NCBI GenBank assembly: GCA_016946835.1
Contig: JACVTC010000100.1
Coordinates: 405,001-469,000 of the forward strand
Direction of reading: 5' to 3'
Source: Neocallimastix lanati (nom. inval.)
Lineage: Eukaryota > Neocallimastigomycota > Neocallimastigomycetes > Neocallimastigales > Neocallimastigaceae
DNA: 64,000 nucleotides
Part shown: positions 11,118 to 22,054 of the stretch, in pieces
How positions within the stretch are numbered: position 1 is the stretch's first letter
Layout of the letters: each line of letters opens with the position of its first letter
Made by a program: the position numbers and the translations under genes
The notes under the pieces: model-generated
Told to the model about the DNA's origin: nothing
The model's input: the letters and a program-made list of their open reading frames with translations, nothing else
The model's database searches: none

Positions 11118-12537
11118 ATGGACGAAAATCTAAAATTGAATTTAGTGCAATTAATAGAGGAAAAGAACAAATTATTAAATGAAATTTATATCTAATTTTT
11201 CAACTTTAAAGAAAAATAATTCAAAAGTATATAGATGCACTGAATACAGAATGAAAAATAAATGTGAATCTTTTATTATTTTAAACAATAAGAGGAAGAT
11301 CCTAAAATATGAAGATTTATATATCTTGAAAAAAGTGTGATACATCGATATCAATAACAAAATATAGAATTAAAGAAAAAGTTTTATCCCTTTTGATATA
11401 AGACCAAAATGAATATATATTGAAATTTCTATAGAAGTGGGTTTTTTGAGTTCTGAATATGATACAATAAAATATCAAATAACAAGAAATTTAAATAAAA
11501 AAAATACCTCCAGACGTGTAACAGCATTCGATACGGTTCCGAATGAATTAGAAAATTATAAAACAGAAAGATATGAAAATTTAATGATATTCAAAAATTC
11601 TAATATTATTATTTTTCAGTCACCATTTTAAGCAAATTTATTTATGCAATATAATATAGATATTTTTGCCCATGGTACATCTAAAATTTCATCAAATTGT
11701 GGTTATCAAGTGTTCATTACTAGAACTTATGTTAAGGAATTGGATAGTTTTTACATTACTTCCTTTTCAATATTAAAAAATAAAGAACAAAGAACTTATG
11801 AAGTGCGATTTGAAGAAATAAAAAAAAAAATGCAGAAAATAATAATAATATTAAAATTACACCAAAAATTTTTCATTGAGATTTTGAAAAAGGTATTTCT
11901 AATACTTCTAAAAAAGTGTTTCCTGATATAAATATCAAATATTGTACTTGGCATTATAAAAGAGCATTAAAAATATTAGAAATTAAAAAAAAAAAATAAA
12001 TTATGTCGTAAAGAAGTAGAAAATGATATTGATTTATATATTCATTATAAGTTTATTTCTTTTATAAACCCTTAATATATAAATAATATTTATAATAAAA
12101 TTAAAGGTGAGCGTCTTGAATATAAATATAACTATTTTTTAGAATTTTTAGAATACTTTGAAATAACTTATTTAAAAGATTATGAAATTAAATATTGGAA
12201 TTATTATGATGATATAGAACATATAACAATTAATGCCTCAGAATTATTCAACAATTATTTAAACGATTTATTTCCAAAAAAAATCTCATTTTTATACATT
12301 TTTATTAACTTTAAAAAAAGTAAATTTATTATTCTATGATGATTACAAAATGAGAAGAAGTGAAGCTTGGGAAAAAAAAAACAGAAAAAAATTAATACAA
12401 ATTGATGAAATACATGCCTTAATTAAATATTACAAAAATATGGAAATTTCATTCAAAGAAGAAAAAAGGAAAAGAAATAAATTTGTTGAATTATGGTTGA
12501 AGTGTTTAAGAGATTTAAATATTAATATTATTAATTA
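11118..12537 (+). pseudogene. Mutator-like (MULE) transposase relic, copy 2, with FLYWCH-type N-terminus
   Basis: A near full-length but broken MULE transposase. ATG at 11118 starts a short coiled stretch (LVQLIEEKNKLLNEI), with a stop at about 11191. The zinc-finger region YRCTEYRMKNKCESF (about 11230-11275) keeps the Cys pair, but the His pair expected about 20 residues later is missing. Open pieces follow at 11437-11631 and 11644-11931. In the position of the first catalytic Asp (usually ADGT) the text reads AHGT. A TGA precedes the DFEKG box at about 11877. The CxxH box (YCTWHY, about 11942) and the Glu box (NASELFNNYL, about 12230) are recognisable. The frame is interrupted several more times before 12537. 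The element family moves by cut-and-paste with a DDE enzyme; this copy is inactive. Confidence 0.7.
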
Positions 12538-12949
12538 AAAAATAAATAATTATTATTTAACAGCCAAATGAAAATAATCAATAAAATTTGTCAAATTACA
12601 ATTAATTAATAGTTAAAATAATTCTTATAAAAAAATCAGTGAATTGTATTTTTTAATAATCTAAAATAATTGTTTAAAATTTTTAATATTCTTATATAAA
12701 TAAGTGTTTAAATATACGTAATTTTCTTAAATGAAATAATAATATTTTTTTACGAATAAATATTATTAAATAACTATTTCAAAAGAAATAATAATATATT
12801 CTATTAAAAAAGAATTATAAAAAATTATTTTTATAATTAAATATTAATAATTATAAACGAATATATTATTTATTTAATTACTATTTATTTAGTTATTAAT
12901 GAACAAACCACATAAGAAAATACGCCACATTACGAAATGTACTCTCTGG

Positions 12950-13170
12950 AGTGGTGTAAGTTGTATTTCACAAATTGAAAATTATTAAATAAATAAATAA
13001 ATAAATAAAATTAAATATTATTAATATTAATGTATTTATATTTTTAAATATTATTTTATTACTATTTTACAAAATATTAAAATATATCTTGGTGAAATGC
13101 AACTTGGGAAAATACAACTTGAGGAAATGCAACATTTAAATAATTCACCATTTTGTGAAATACAACTCTC
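12950..13170 (-). mobile_element. Small palindromic-ended element, shortened copy C
   Basis: AGTGGTGTAAGTTGTATTTC at the left, core of AAAT repeats, and on the right the boxes GGTGAAATGCAAC, GAGGAAATGCAAC and GTGAAATACAACTCTC. Same orientation as copy B, but about 100 bases shorter inside and more diverged at the ends. It lies just beyond the end of MULE copy 2. Confidence 0.5.
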
Positions 13171-14014
13171 ATTTTTTATAAATTAAATATTATTAAATAT
13201 TATATTATTTAAAAAATAAAATTATTAATTAATTAATTATTTAAATAATTTAAGCCACCCTTACATTAACAATTTTTTAAAGCAAAGCAAGCCGCATATT
13301 ATATAAAGCCACATTTCACTTCAAAAAATAAAATATTGAATCATAATATAAATATTAATATTAATAATTAAAGTTAATTTTATATAGAATATATAGAATA
13401 TAAAAATTGAGTTAAAATACTTTTAAAAATTTATACCATTATATTTATAAAATATAATAAATAAAATTTGCCTTCCATTTAATTATAATATAATGATGAA
13501 AAAGATTATCCAATAATATATCTATTTAATTTTTCTTTTTAAAATATAAAATATCAATTTTTATTTTTATCATCCATTCTTATTAAAGTTTTTTAATATT
13601 TTTAAAATTTAAAAATATATATAAATAGAAATTTATTGAATAATTTATATAATATTAATTCTTATTATTTTTAATAAAATAACTACATGTAATTTTATTA
13701 ATAAATTAATAAATTATAAAATTATTATAAATACATTTTTTTTAAAAAAAATTATTATTTTATCATATTTAATATACTTAATTATTATTAATAAATATAT
13801 ATATATATATGTTACATATGTTCAAAAACAAAAATTAAATAAAAAAAAGTTAACAATTAGATTTTTGAAAATTTATTATCATTATTTAATTTATAATAAT
13901 ACATGTAATAAAGAATTTTATATATAATTTTGTGAAATAAATAAATAAAAAAAAAAAAAAAATATTAAATATTAAATATTAAATATTTTTATCACATAAA
14001 TAAATTTAAATTTA
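13171..14014. other. Gene-free AT-rich region, promoter side of the next gene
   Basis: Nothing recognisable besides AT-rich DNA and a degenerate GCCACATTTCAC box at about 13305 that recalls the small-element ends. The promoter of the gene at 14015 should lie here. Confidence 0.4.
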
Positions 14015-15880
14015 ATGAATAAAAATATTTTTAAATTAATATTAATAATTATTGAAATATATTTTATTTTTACTGATGTTGTTGTTGATGCTCATTATAT
14101 AGATGATGGTAATATAATAACTGAGGGTGAAGTGATTGATGGAGAGTTAGAAAATTTTAAAAAAATACTAAAAGGTGCTGCAATTTTAAAAGCTGAAGAT
14201 ATGGAAGAAGATGAAAAAGAGGAATCAAATTCTCAAAGTAAGAATAGTGAGAATAAGAATAATGATTATGTAGATGAAAATAAGAATAGTTTTCTTGGTC
14301 CTATTAAGATAGAAATAGATACTGCAGATAATGTAGTAAATGCAAATGCATATACAAATAAAAATGTTAATTCAAATGATAATATAAATACAAAAGAAAA
14401 TATTAATATAAATAAAGATGTACATAAAGATATAAATAGTACAGAAAATAAAAATACAAATTCAAATATAAATATAAATAAAATTGAACATACTGATATT
14501 ATTAATAATGATGAGCAACAGGAAGAACAGCAACAAATTATAGATAACATTTCAATAATTGAGATGGAAACAGATTCTATTGAAAATGATACCGTTGATA
14601 AAAATCAATCAGTTATTGAAGAGGAAAATCTAAATTCAAATCCTGAAATAAATGATAATAAGAAAAACAATAAAACACTTAATAATAATGATGAGGATAA
14701 GGATCTACAGGAATTAAAAAAAGTTGAAATAATAAAAGATCATAAAAATTTTAAATTTAAAGGTTTAAAAGAAAATAAAGAAAACGAATATGCGAATGGA
14801 AATACAAATAAAACAGATACAGAAAAAGAATATATAATTATGGATGAAGAGGATGACGAAGAAATCAAAAATTTTGTTAAATTTATTATAGAATCTGAGG
14901 GTTTTTACGGAGATGAGACCATTGAAAAAGAAAAAGATTTATTTAATAAAGTTAAAACAGCTATTAGTAATAAAAAATTAGATAAATTAATAAAAGCTAA
15001 GCAAAAAAATTTAAATAAAGGCATTAATAATTATAATCCAGGTAATAATATTACAGAAGAGAATAAAACAGAGGATACTAACCAGGAAGAAGAAAATTAT
15101 CTTTATAAATGTAATTTTGATCAAGATTGCACTAACTTTCAAAATTATACCCCAGATATTGCTGCCTGTAATAAAACATCTAATTATTGTAGTAATTATT
15201 GTTATGTTCAAAAATCGTGCCTTGAAGATAGCGATTGCTCCACTTCTTGTGGCTCATGGTGTTTAAAGGATATAGATATGGTATTTGGTCATTGTGTGAT
15301 GTCATTTGATGAAAATGATTTTTGTATGGAATCTTGGCGTGTATGTAAAGATGGCTTAGTTTGCAATTTGAATACTTTTGTATGTGAAAGACCACATATT
15401 TCGTTGACTTTCACTAGAATTGAATCACAAGAATCACTGATATTAATTGTTATCTTTTTAATACTTTCAATCTTTTTAATTAAACATACTCGAAATCGTG
15501 ATTTTATCTCTTTTTTCTCTGGCTATAATTTGAATGATTATTGTGTCACCACTGCTCATGAATATGATCCTTTACCAGAATATCAAAGAACGGAAGAACT
15601 TAATCCCGATGAAATGCAAGAATTAGTTGAGCGTTCAACTTTAGAACCTCTTAATGAAGGAAGTTTTATTGAAGAAAATGATAACGAACAACTTTATTGT
15701 GATTATTATGATGAAAATAATCAAAGTATAAATTGTAATTATATTCCAGTACGTTCTGAGATATCTTCAACTTTACCACAAAATATTGAGAATACAGATA
15801 TTAATATTCATTATCCATCAATATCTTCCTTAAGTGATTCTAATGATATTAATGAGCCACCACCAGATTATGAAGAGTAA
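14015..15880 (+). CDS. Secreted/type I membrane protein with acidic Asn-rich region, Cys-rich domain and PPxY tail
   Basis: 621 codons in one exon. Residues 1-25 form a signal peptide (MNKNIFKLILIIIEIYFIF). Residues 30-355 are highly acidic and Asn/Lys-rich with many NxT/S sites. Residues 363-458 form a Cys-rich module with about fifteen Cys, including CSTSCGSWC and CKDGLVC, likely disulfide bonded outside the cell. One membrane segment follows at about 473-491 (SLILIVIFLILSIFLIKHT) with positively charged residues after it, so the C-terminal 130 residues should be cytosolic. That tail carries LPEY (520-523) and ends in PPPDYEE, which contains PPDY, a PPxY motif. PPxY and LPxY motifs bind WW domains of NEDD4/Rsp5 ubiquitin ligases, which suggests a regulated surface receptor or an Rsp5 adaptor. 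No family was recognised. Confidence 0.75.
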   Translation: MNKNIFKLILIIIEIYFIFTDVVVDAHYIDDGNIITEGEVIDGELENFKKILKGAAILKAEDMEEDEKEESNSQSKNSENKNNDYVDENKNSFLGPIKIEIDTADNVVNANAYTNKNVNSNDNINTKENININKDVHKDINSTENKNTNSNININKIEHTDIINNDEQQEEQQQIIDNISIIEMETDSIENDTVDKNQSVIEEENLNSNPEINDNKKNNKTLNNNDEDKDLQELKKVEIIKDHKNFKFKGLKENKENEYANGNTNKTDTEKEYIIMDEEDDEEIKNFVKFIIESEGFYGDETIEKEKDLFNKVKTAISNKKLDKLIKAKQKNLNKGINNYNPGNNITEENKTEDTNQEEENYLYKCNFDQDCTNFQNYTPDIAACNKTSNYCSNYCYVQKSCLEDSDCSTSCGSWCLKDIDMVFGHCVMSFDENDFCMESWRVCKDGLVCNLNTFVCERPHISLTFTRIESQESLILIVIFLILSIFLIKHTRNRDFISFFSGYNLNDYCVTTAHEYDPLPEYQRTEELNPDEMQELVERSTLEPLNEGSFIEENDNEQLYCDYYDENNQSINCNYIPVRSEISSTLPQNIENTDINIHYPSISSLSDSNDINEPPPDYEE

Positions 15881-16467
15881 AAAAAAAAAAAAAAAGAAAA
15901 AAAGAAAAAAAAAATAATTGCCATGTTATATCTTGTTTATTTAATAACAATCATGTTTTAATTATATTATGAAATAATTATATTTTTTATTAAAAATATA
16001 ATTTTAGTTTTTATAAAATTTATATTTTTTGAAATTTATATTGTTTGAAATTTATATACATATTATAATAAGGAATGATTATAATTTTTTATTAAGTAAA
16101 AGTATATATATATATATATATATAATATATATTTTTTTTATATACAAAATTTTTTTTACAAATATAAATTTTACAAATATAAATTTATATAAATTTTCAT
16201 TGTATGTAATGAAAATTTATTATAAACATTATAAACATATATATGATATAAAAGAAAAATGTGGATAAATTTATTTATTTATTAATTTATTATCATCATT
16301 TAATTATCAGTTTTTCTAAATGATTTAATTAATACAAATATATCTTTATTAAAAAATTAAAAAGGATGTTTATACAATATTCTAAAAATTAATAATAATT
16401 ATAATAATAATAAAAAAATTTGTTTTTTTTTATTTCTTATTTTATTTTTTAAATTAATTATTATTAA

Positions 16468-16538
<71 letters not shown>

Positions 16539-16740
16539 TTATTTACTATTATTACTATTATTATTTTTTAAAAATAAAAATAAATTAACAGTAAATAAAT
16601 AAATTAAGTAGAAGAAAAACAAACAAAACAAAAACAAAAACAAAAACTAAAAAAATAAAAAAAAAAAAAAATAATAAAAAAATAATAATAATAATAGAAA
16701 GATTAATTTTATTTTTTACAATTATTAAATAAAATTAAAA
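15881..16740. other. Intergenic AT-rich region with ATT and poly-T runs
   Basis: 3' flank of the membrane protein gene and 5' flank of the J-protein gene. It has (ATT)n at about 16468-16500, followed directly by about 36 T. Start-proximal DNA (16610-16740) is rich in CAAAAA and AATAAT. No further gene. Confidence 0.5.
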
Positions 16741-17967
16741 ATGTCAAATATTCTTGATGAATTGGAAGAAAGCGGTGAAGATTTATATAAAATTTTGCAT
16801 TTGGAAAAAAAAGCTGATTCAAAAGATATAAAAAAAGCTTATAGAAAATTGGCATTGAAATGGCATCCTGATAAATTAAAGAAAGATATATCTGAAGAGG
16901 AATTAAAAGAAGCAAATAATCAATGGCAAAAAATTTCAATCGCATATGATATATTATCAAATGAAAATTCTAGAACAAAATATGACAGTAATTACATATA
17001 TATATATATTTAATTATAAATTATTAAAATAATTGTTACGATATTTATTATAAATTTATTAAATATTTATTAATTTCATATTATTATTCTGTTATTTATT
17101 AGAAACTGGTAGTGTGAAAGATTCCAAGGATTACAATTATACTGATGATGATTTTTCTTGGGAAAAATATTTTGAAATTTTATATGGAAATTCTGTTGAT
17201 GAAGAAAAAATATCTAATTTTGAGAAGAAGTATAGATGTAAATTTCATTATTAATAATATATATATATTCATTTTTTAGAATCATAATTTCAATTTTAAT
17301 TAGAGTGAAATAAATTTTATAATTTTAAATTATATATACATATATACTTTGTAAATATAAATTAAATTATAATATATATAATTTTAACAAGTTAAATATT
17401 AATTATATAATAAATATTATTATTTAATTAACAGTTTCGGAAGATGAAGCAAAGGAAGTATGTGATTTGTACGAACAAAGTAAAGGAGATTTAGAATTTA
17501 TTATGGATAATATACCATTATGTACTGCTGATGACTATCCACGTTTTGTAGAAATTATTAATAAAGCTATTAAAGAGAAAAAAGTTAAAAAGTATAAAAA
17601 ATATAATAGTGATTATAAGGATGCAATGAATGTAAGAAAAAATTTTGAAGAAAAAGAAAAGAAAAAGTTTGAAAAAGCTCATGCTAAAGAGAAAAAGAAT
17701 AAAATAAATAGCAATAGAGATAATAGTAATAGAAATAGTTCTGAAAATATGGATGAACTAGCATTAATTCTTCAAAATAATCGAAAGAGAAGATTGGATA
17801 ATACTTTAAATAGTATTTTGGAAAAATATGGAAGTCAGGAGGAAGCAAAGGGTAAAAAAAAGAAGCAAAGAAAATCAAAAAAAGGATCAAAAAATAAACT
17901 TCCAGAGGAACCTTCCGAAGAAGAGTTTTTAAAGCTTCAGGAAAAGTTATTTGGTAAAAAAAATTAA
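16741..17967 (+). CDS. DNAJC9-like J-domain histone chaperone (3 exons)
   Basis: Exons 16741-16987, 17103-17237 and 17435-17967 join in frame to 304 aa. Introns start GTAATT and GTAAAT and end TAG and CAG. A J domain occupies residues 13-80 with the HPD motif at 42-44 (KWHPDK), as needed to stimulate Hsp70 ATPase. After it comes a DNAJC9-like histone-binding part: SWEKYFEILY, FEKKYR, DEAKEVCDLYEQSKGDLEFI and RFVEIINKAI. The tail is very basic (KKKKQRKSKKGSKN) and ends EFLKLQEKLFGKKN. Human DNAJC9 binds H3-H4 and passes trapped histones to Hsp70, in the nucleus. Function here is inferred from the shared layout. Length is near the usual 260 aa. Confidence 0.85.
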
Positions 17968-19384
17968 AACTAAATAAAAGGAAATATATATCAATTATTA
18001 AAAATTTTTATCATAATATTACTTTACTAAAACTTTATTTATGATATATTTCATATGTATTGGAATGAAAATCATTAGTTACATATTATTTTTTTTATAT
18101 GCTAATCATTATAGAACATTAAATTTAATTATTAATATTATTTCATTTATTTATTTATTAATTAATTAATTTTATATTTTATAAAGCCTTAATTTATTAA
18201 AATTCTATATATAACGCTTTTGATTTTGATTATCAGTTGTTTTATAAAATTAATAACCATCCATTAATAAAAATTTATTTAATTTTAAATATTTTATTTT
18301 ATATTTATAAATTACTAACCATCCATTAATAAAATATATTTTTTTTAAAATTTAATAATTTATATACTATGTACTCTGTATTAATTTTAAATATATATAT
18401 ATATATATTTATTAATAATTATGTAATTACAATAATTTAAATAATAAATAATAAATAAATAATAAATAATAAATAAATAAATAAATAAATAATCAAATCA
18501 TAATAATAATACTAATATTAACTTATAATTATAATAATTATAATAATCATAATAATAAATAATAAATAATAATAATTATCATAATAATAAATAAGGAATA
18601 ATAATAATCATAATAAATAGTGAATAATGAATAATAAATAGTGAATAAAGAATAATAATAAATAATCATAATAATTATCATAATTATAATAATAATATCT
18701 ATTGTAAATGATTATTAATCAATTTATTTTTATTTTAGTTATAAAATTATCTTATTCCTTAAAACTTTAATAATTTAATAAATTATATTTATTAAATGAA
18801 GGCTGTTCTTAATTCTATAATTTGTTTCAACTAAATACCTCATTTTAAAAGATTACCATCATATTACTCATTATAGAAACTATAATTAAATAATATATTA
18901 ATGTTTCTATAATTATTTTTTTTATAAATTAATTATTTTATTTTAATTATTATTTTAAAGTAAATTTTAATTTATTTATTTAAAGAAAAAAATAATATTT
19001 AATTAATTTTGGGAGATGTAATAGTTTTCATTATAATTATTATTATTATTTTTTTTATATTTAATTTTTTTTTATAATAATTAAATTGATCAAAGTTCAT
19101 AGAGAATATCATTCATATTTAATGATTATAAATATATTTTTTTTATGATAAAAACTAGTATATAAAGTTTACCAATAATTTATAATATTTTTTATGAAAA
19201 AATAATATATATTTCAAATATTTCTCTTTCCTTTTTATTTTTTTTTTAATTAAAAAAAATTATTATTAAACAGTTTTTTTATTCTTTATTTTATTGAAAG
19301 AAGAACTATTTAAATATACCATAAAATAATATACCCTTTAATTATTATTAAAAAAATAATAATAGCAAAAAAAGAAAAAGAAAA
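17968..19384. other. Gene-free AT-rich region
   Basis: Nothing beyond AT repeats, ATA/AATAAT tracts at about 18440-18700 and the presumed promoter of the LIM gene. The last 100 bases before its start contain an A-rich leader (AAAAAAAGAAAAAGAAAA). Confidence 0.5.
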
Positions 19385-20053
19385 ATGGCCGAGACTTTAA
19401 ATTTCATTTGTCCATACTGTAACGAAAGTACTAAAACTGACGAAAGATTCAAGTACATTGATGATCAAACTTACCATTTAAAATGCTTCAACTGTTGTAA
19501 TTGTAAAGAACCATTACAAAATGGAAAGTTCTTCTTTAATAATTCTTCTGATCAGTCAAAACTTTTAATGTGCTCAAAATGTCATGATGCAGCTAAGCCA
19601 AAACCACAAAGTAATGGCCCACAGTTATCGAAGGTTAATGCTGGTCTTTATGATAAGCCAGTAAACCCACTTAATCCAATGGGTGGTAGCTGTTCAAATT
19701 TGTATCCAACCAATTCAAACAAAAATCTTTCCGAATGGAGGAATGTTGGATCTCAGTCTAGTATTGATAGTTTAAAGAATGTTGAAGGAGGTGGAAGCTA
19801 CACTGTTAGAGTTCCAAAGATGTCTCAACAACAATTAAGTACTTGCAAATGTGAAAAATGTGGTACAAATGTTTATGAAAACGAAAAGCATTTAGCTGAT
19901 GGTAAGATTTGGCATGTTAATTGTTATCGTTGTACAAAATGTAATACTATTTTAAAGGGAAAGAACGGTGTTGAGACTGTTGATAAGAAACCATACTGTG
20001 CAAAATGTAAACAATCTGCAAAAGGAATGAATTACTACACTAGACATTATTAG
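19385..20053 (+). CDS. Two-LIM-domain protein
   Basis: 222 aa in a single exon. LIM1 spans residues 9-66 with ligands C9, C12, H31, C34, C37, C40, C63 and C66. LIM2 spans 156-208 with C156-x2-C159, the WHVNCYRC block, and C205, C208. The 90-residue linker is Ser/Asn/Pro-rich. LIM domains are double zinc fingers that bind proteins, commonly at actin structures or in the nucleus; partners cannot be told from sequence. The gene uses more C-ending codons (AAC, TTC, GGC, TAC) than its neighbours, which in this kind of genome suggests good expression. It is similar in layout to small CRP/paxillin-type LIM proteins, without a catalytic domain. Confidence 0.85.
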   Translation: MAETLNFICPYCNESTKTDERFKYIDDQTYHLKCFNCCNCKEPLQNGKFFFNNSSDQSKLLMCSKCHDAAKPKPQSNGPQLSKVNAGLYDKPVNPLNPMGGSCSNLYPTNSNKNLSEWRNVGSQSSIDSLKNVEGGGSYTVRVPKMSQQQLSTCKCEKCGTNVYENEKHLADGKIWHVNCYRCTKCNTILKGKNGVETVDKKPYCAKCKQSAKGMNYYTRHY

Positions 20054-20159
20054 TTTTAATAATCAATTAGATAAAATGAATTATGATAAAACAAAATATG
20101 AATGAAATTTAAAAATAATAATTAAAATGATATGAAAAAATAAAATAATACAATATATA

Positions 20160-20274
20160 ATATCCTTTATTTTTATATTGTGTTATTTAAATTAAATTAA
20201 TAAAAGTAAATATATATAAAGAATACATATTGATTGTATTTATAATTATTTAAAATCGTGATATTATTGTTTCT

Positions 20275-20311
<37 letters not shown>

Positions 20312-20897
20312 CAAAATTATATATATATATATATTTATACTAGAAAGGCTATTTTCTTTTTGTTTCTTTTTTTTTTTTTTTTTTTTTTTTTATGCAAAAT
20401 TATATATATATATATATTTATACTAGAAAGGCTATTTTCTTTTTATAATTTTATTTAGTGTGAATGATTATTATTATTATTATTATTTTTTTTTTTTTAT
20501 ACATGTGATTATATAAAAAAAATAAGAAGGAAAGTTTTTATGTGGTAAAAAATATCATTTGAACATAAAAGAGCATAATATATTTTTTTTCTTAATTTTT
20601 TTTATTAAATTTTATATATAAATATATATAGTAGTTATAAAAAATGTAATATTAAAATAAAATAAAGTATACATAATTATATATCTTTAATTATTTCATT
20701 TAAATTAGTAAAAGTAAATATATATAAAGAATAAATATTAATTGTATTCATAATTATTTAAAATTGTGATATTAATGTTTCTTTTTTTTATTTTTTATGC
20801 AAAATTATACAATATATATATACTTTTTTTATACTAGAAAGGAAAGGAATATTTGTTCTTTTTTATAATTTATATAGTGTATATGATTATTATTATA

Positions 20898-20932
<35 letters not shown>

Positions 20933-21130
20933 TATGATTATATAGAAAAAAATAAGATGGTAAGTTTTTAAGTAGCAAAAAATATTATTTTAAAAGAGCA
21001 TAATGTAATTTTTTTTCTTATTTTTTACTTTATTAAAATTTATATATAAATGTATATAGTAGTTATAAAAAATATAATATTAAAATAATATAAAGTTTAT
21101 ATATATATATATATACTTAAATTATTTCAT
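20160..21130. repeat. Tandem duplication of a ~500 bp non-coding block
   Basis: 20185-20690 and 20700-21125 are similar throughout: AAAGTAAATATATATAAAGA, TTTAAAATYGTGATATTA, ATGCAAAATTATA, ATACTAGAAAGG and the final TATATAGTAGTTATAAAAAA blocks recur in the same order. Inside the first copy a piece of about 75 bases (long poly-T, ATGCAAAATTATATATATAT, TTTATACTAGAAAGGCTATT) is itself doubled at 20275-20375 and 20363-20440. Confidence 0.75.
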
Positions 21131-21158
21131 TAACTATTTCATTAATTTTTTATTATTA

Positions 21159-21203
<45 letters not shown>

Positions 21204-22054
21204 TATTATTATTATTATAGATTAATTTAATAATTTTTAATTATCTATGTTTTTTAGAAATATTATATAAAACATATATGATTCATTTTTCATTTTTAGA
21301 AATTAATTTTATATTTATCAGTTTATAAGTATTTTTTAAGAAGAAAATCAGGAAAAAAAAAAGTTTTTTTAAATATCTATTTAATAAATTTGAAATATAA
21401 AATTAAATTATTATTTAATGTATGTATTAATAAAAAATATATAATTTTTTATTTTTTTTTTTTAACGTTAAATTGAAAAATTTACCATCTTTTATATAAT
21501 TATCTTTTTCTTTATCAATATTAAAATTATATGTTATTAATAATTTAATTTTTATTAATATAAAGTATTATATATTTTATTATGTATATTAAATAAAATT
21601 AAAGAGAAAATAAATTAATTTCATAATTGTTGAATCAATGAATTATAAGTTAATATTATAGAAATTTTAATTAGTATATGTATATTATTTGATATATGAA
21701 AAGATTTAAAATAAAAAGAAGGGAATATCATATTATATATTTAATTAAAGAAAAAAGTTTACATTATGTTAATTTATTAGTTATTGATGAAATTATTTTG
21801 ATGGTTAAAATAAATTTTTCATACCTTTTTAAATTATTGAAATCTAAATATTTATTTTTTTCTTACTTAAAATTTAAAAAAAAAAAAAAAAAATTAATTA
21901 TATAAAAGCTTCATTTTTATAATATATAAATATTTGCTTATTTAATAATATATTATTTATTACATTATTTTTTAACTCAATTAACATTACAATTATGGTA
22001 AATAATATCTAATGTATTTATTAATTTATTATTTTTAAAAAAGTTTTTATAAAA
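21131..22054. other. Gene-free region with a long T run
   Basis: About 38 T at 21164-21201 followed by (ATT)n. The 69-codon open stretch at 21696-21905 has no domain and a Lys tail from an A run; it is not called as a gene. SAP18 promoter expected before 22055. Confidence 0.5.

Noticed and set aside
20258-20458. Phe-rich small protein
   Set aside because: Encoded by poly-T and AT runs within a tandem duplication.
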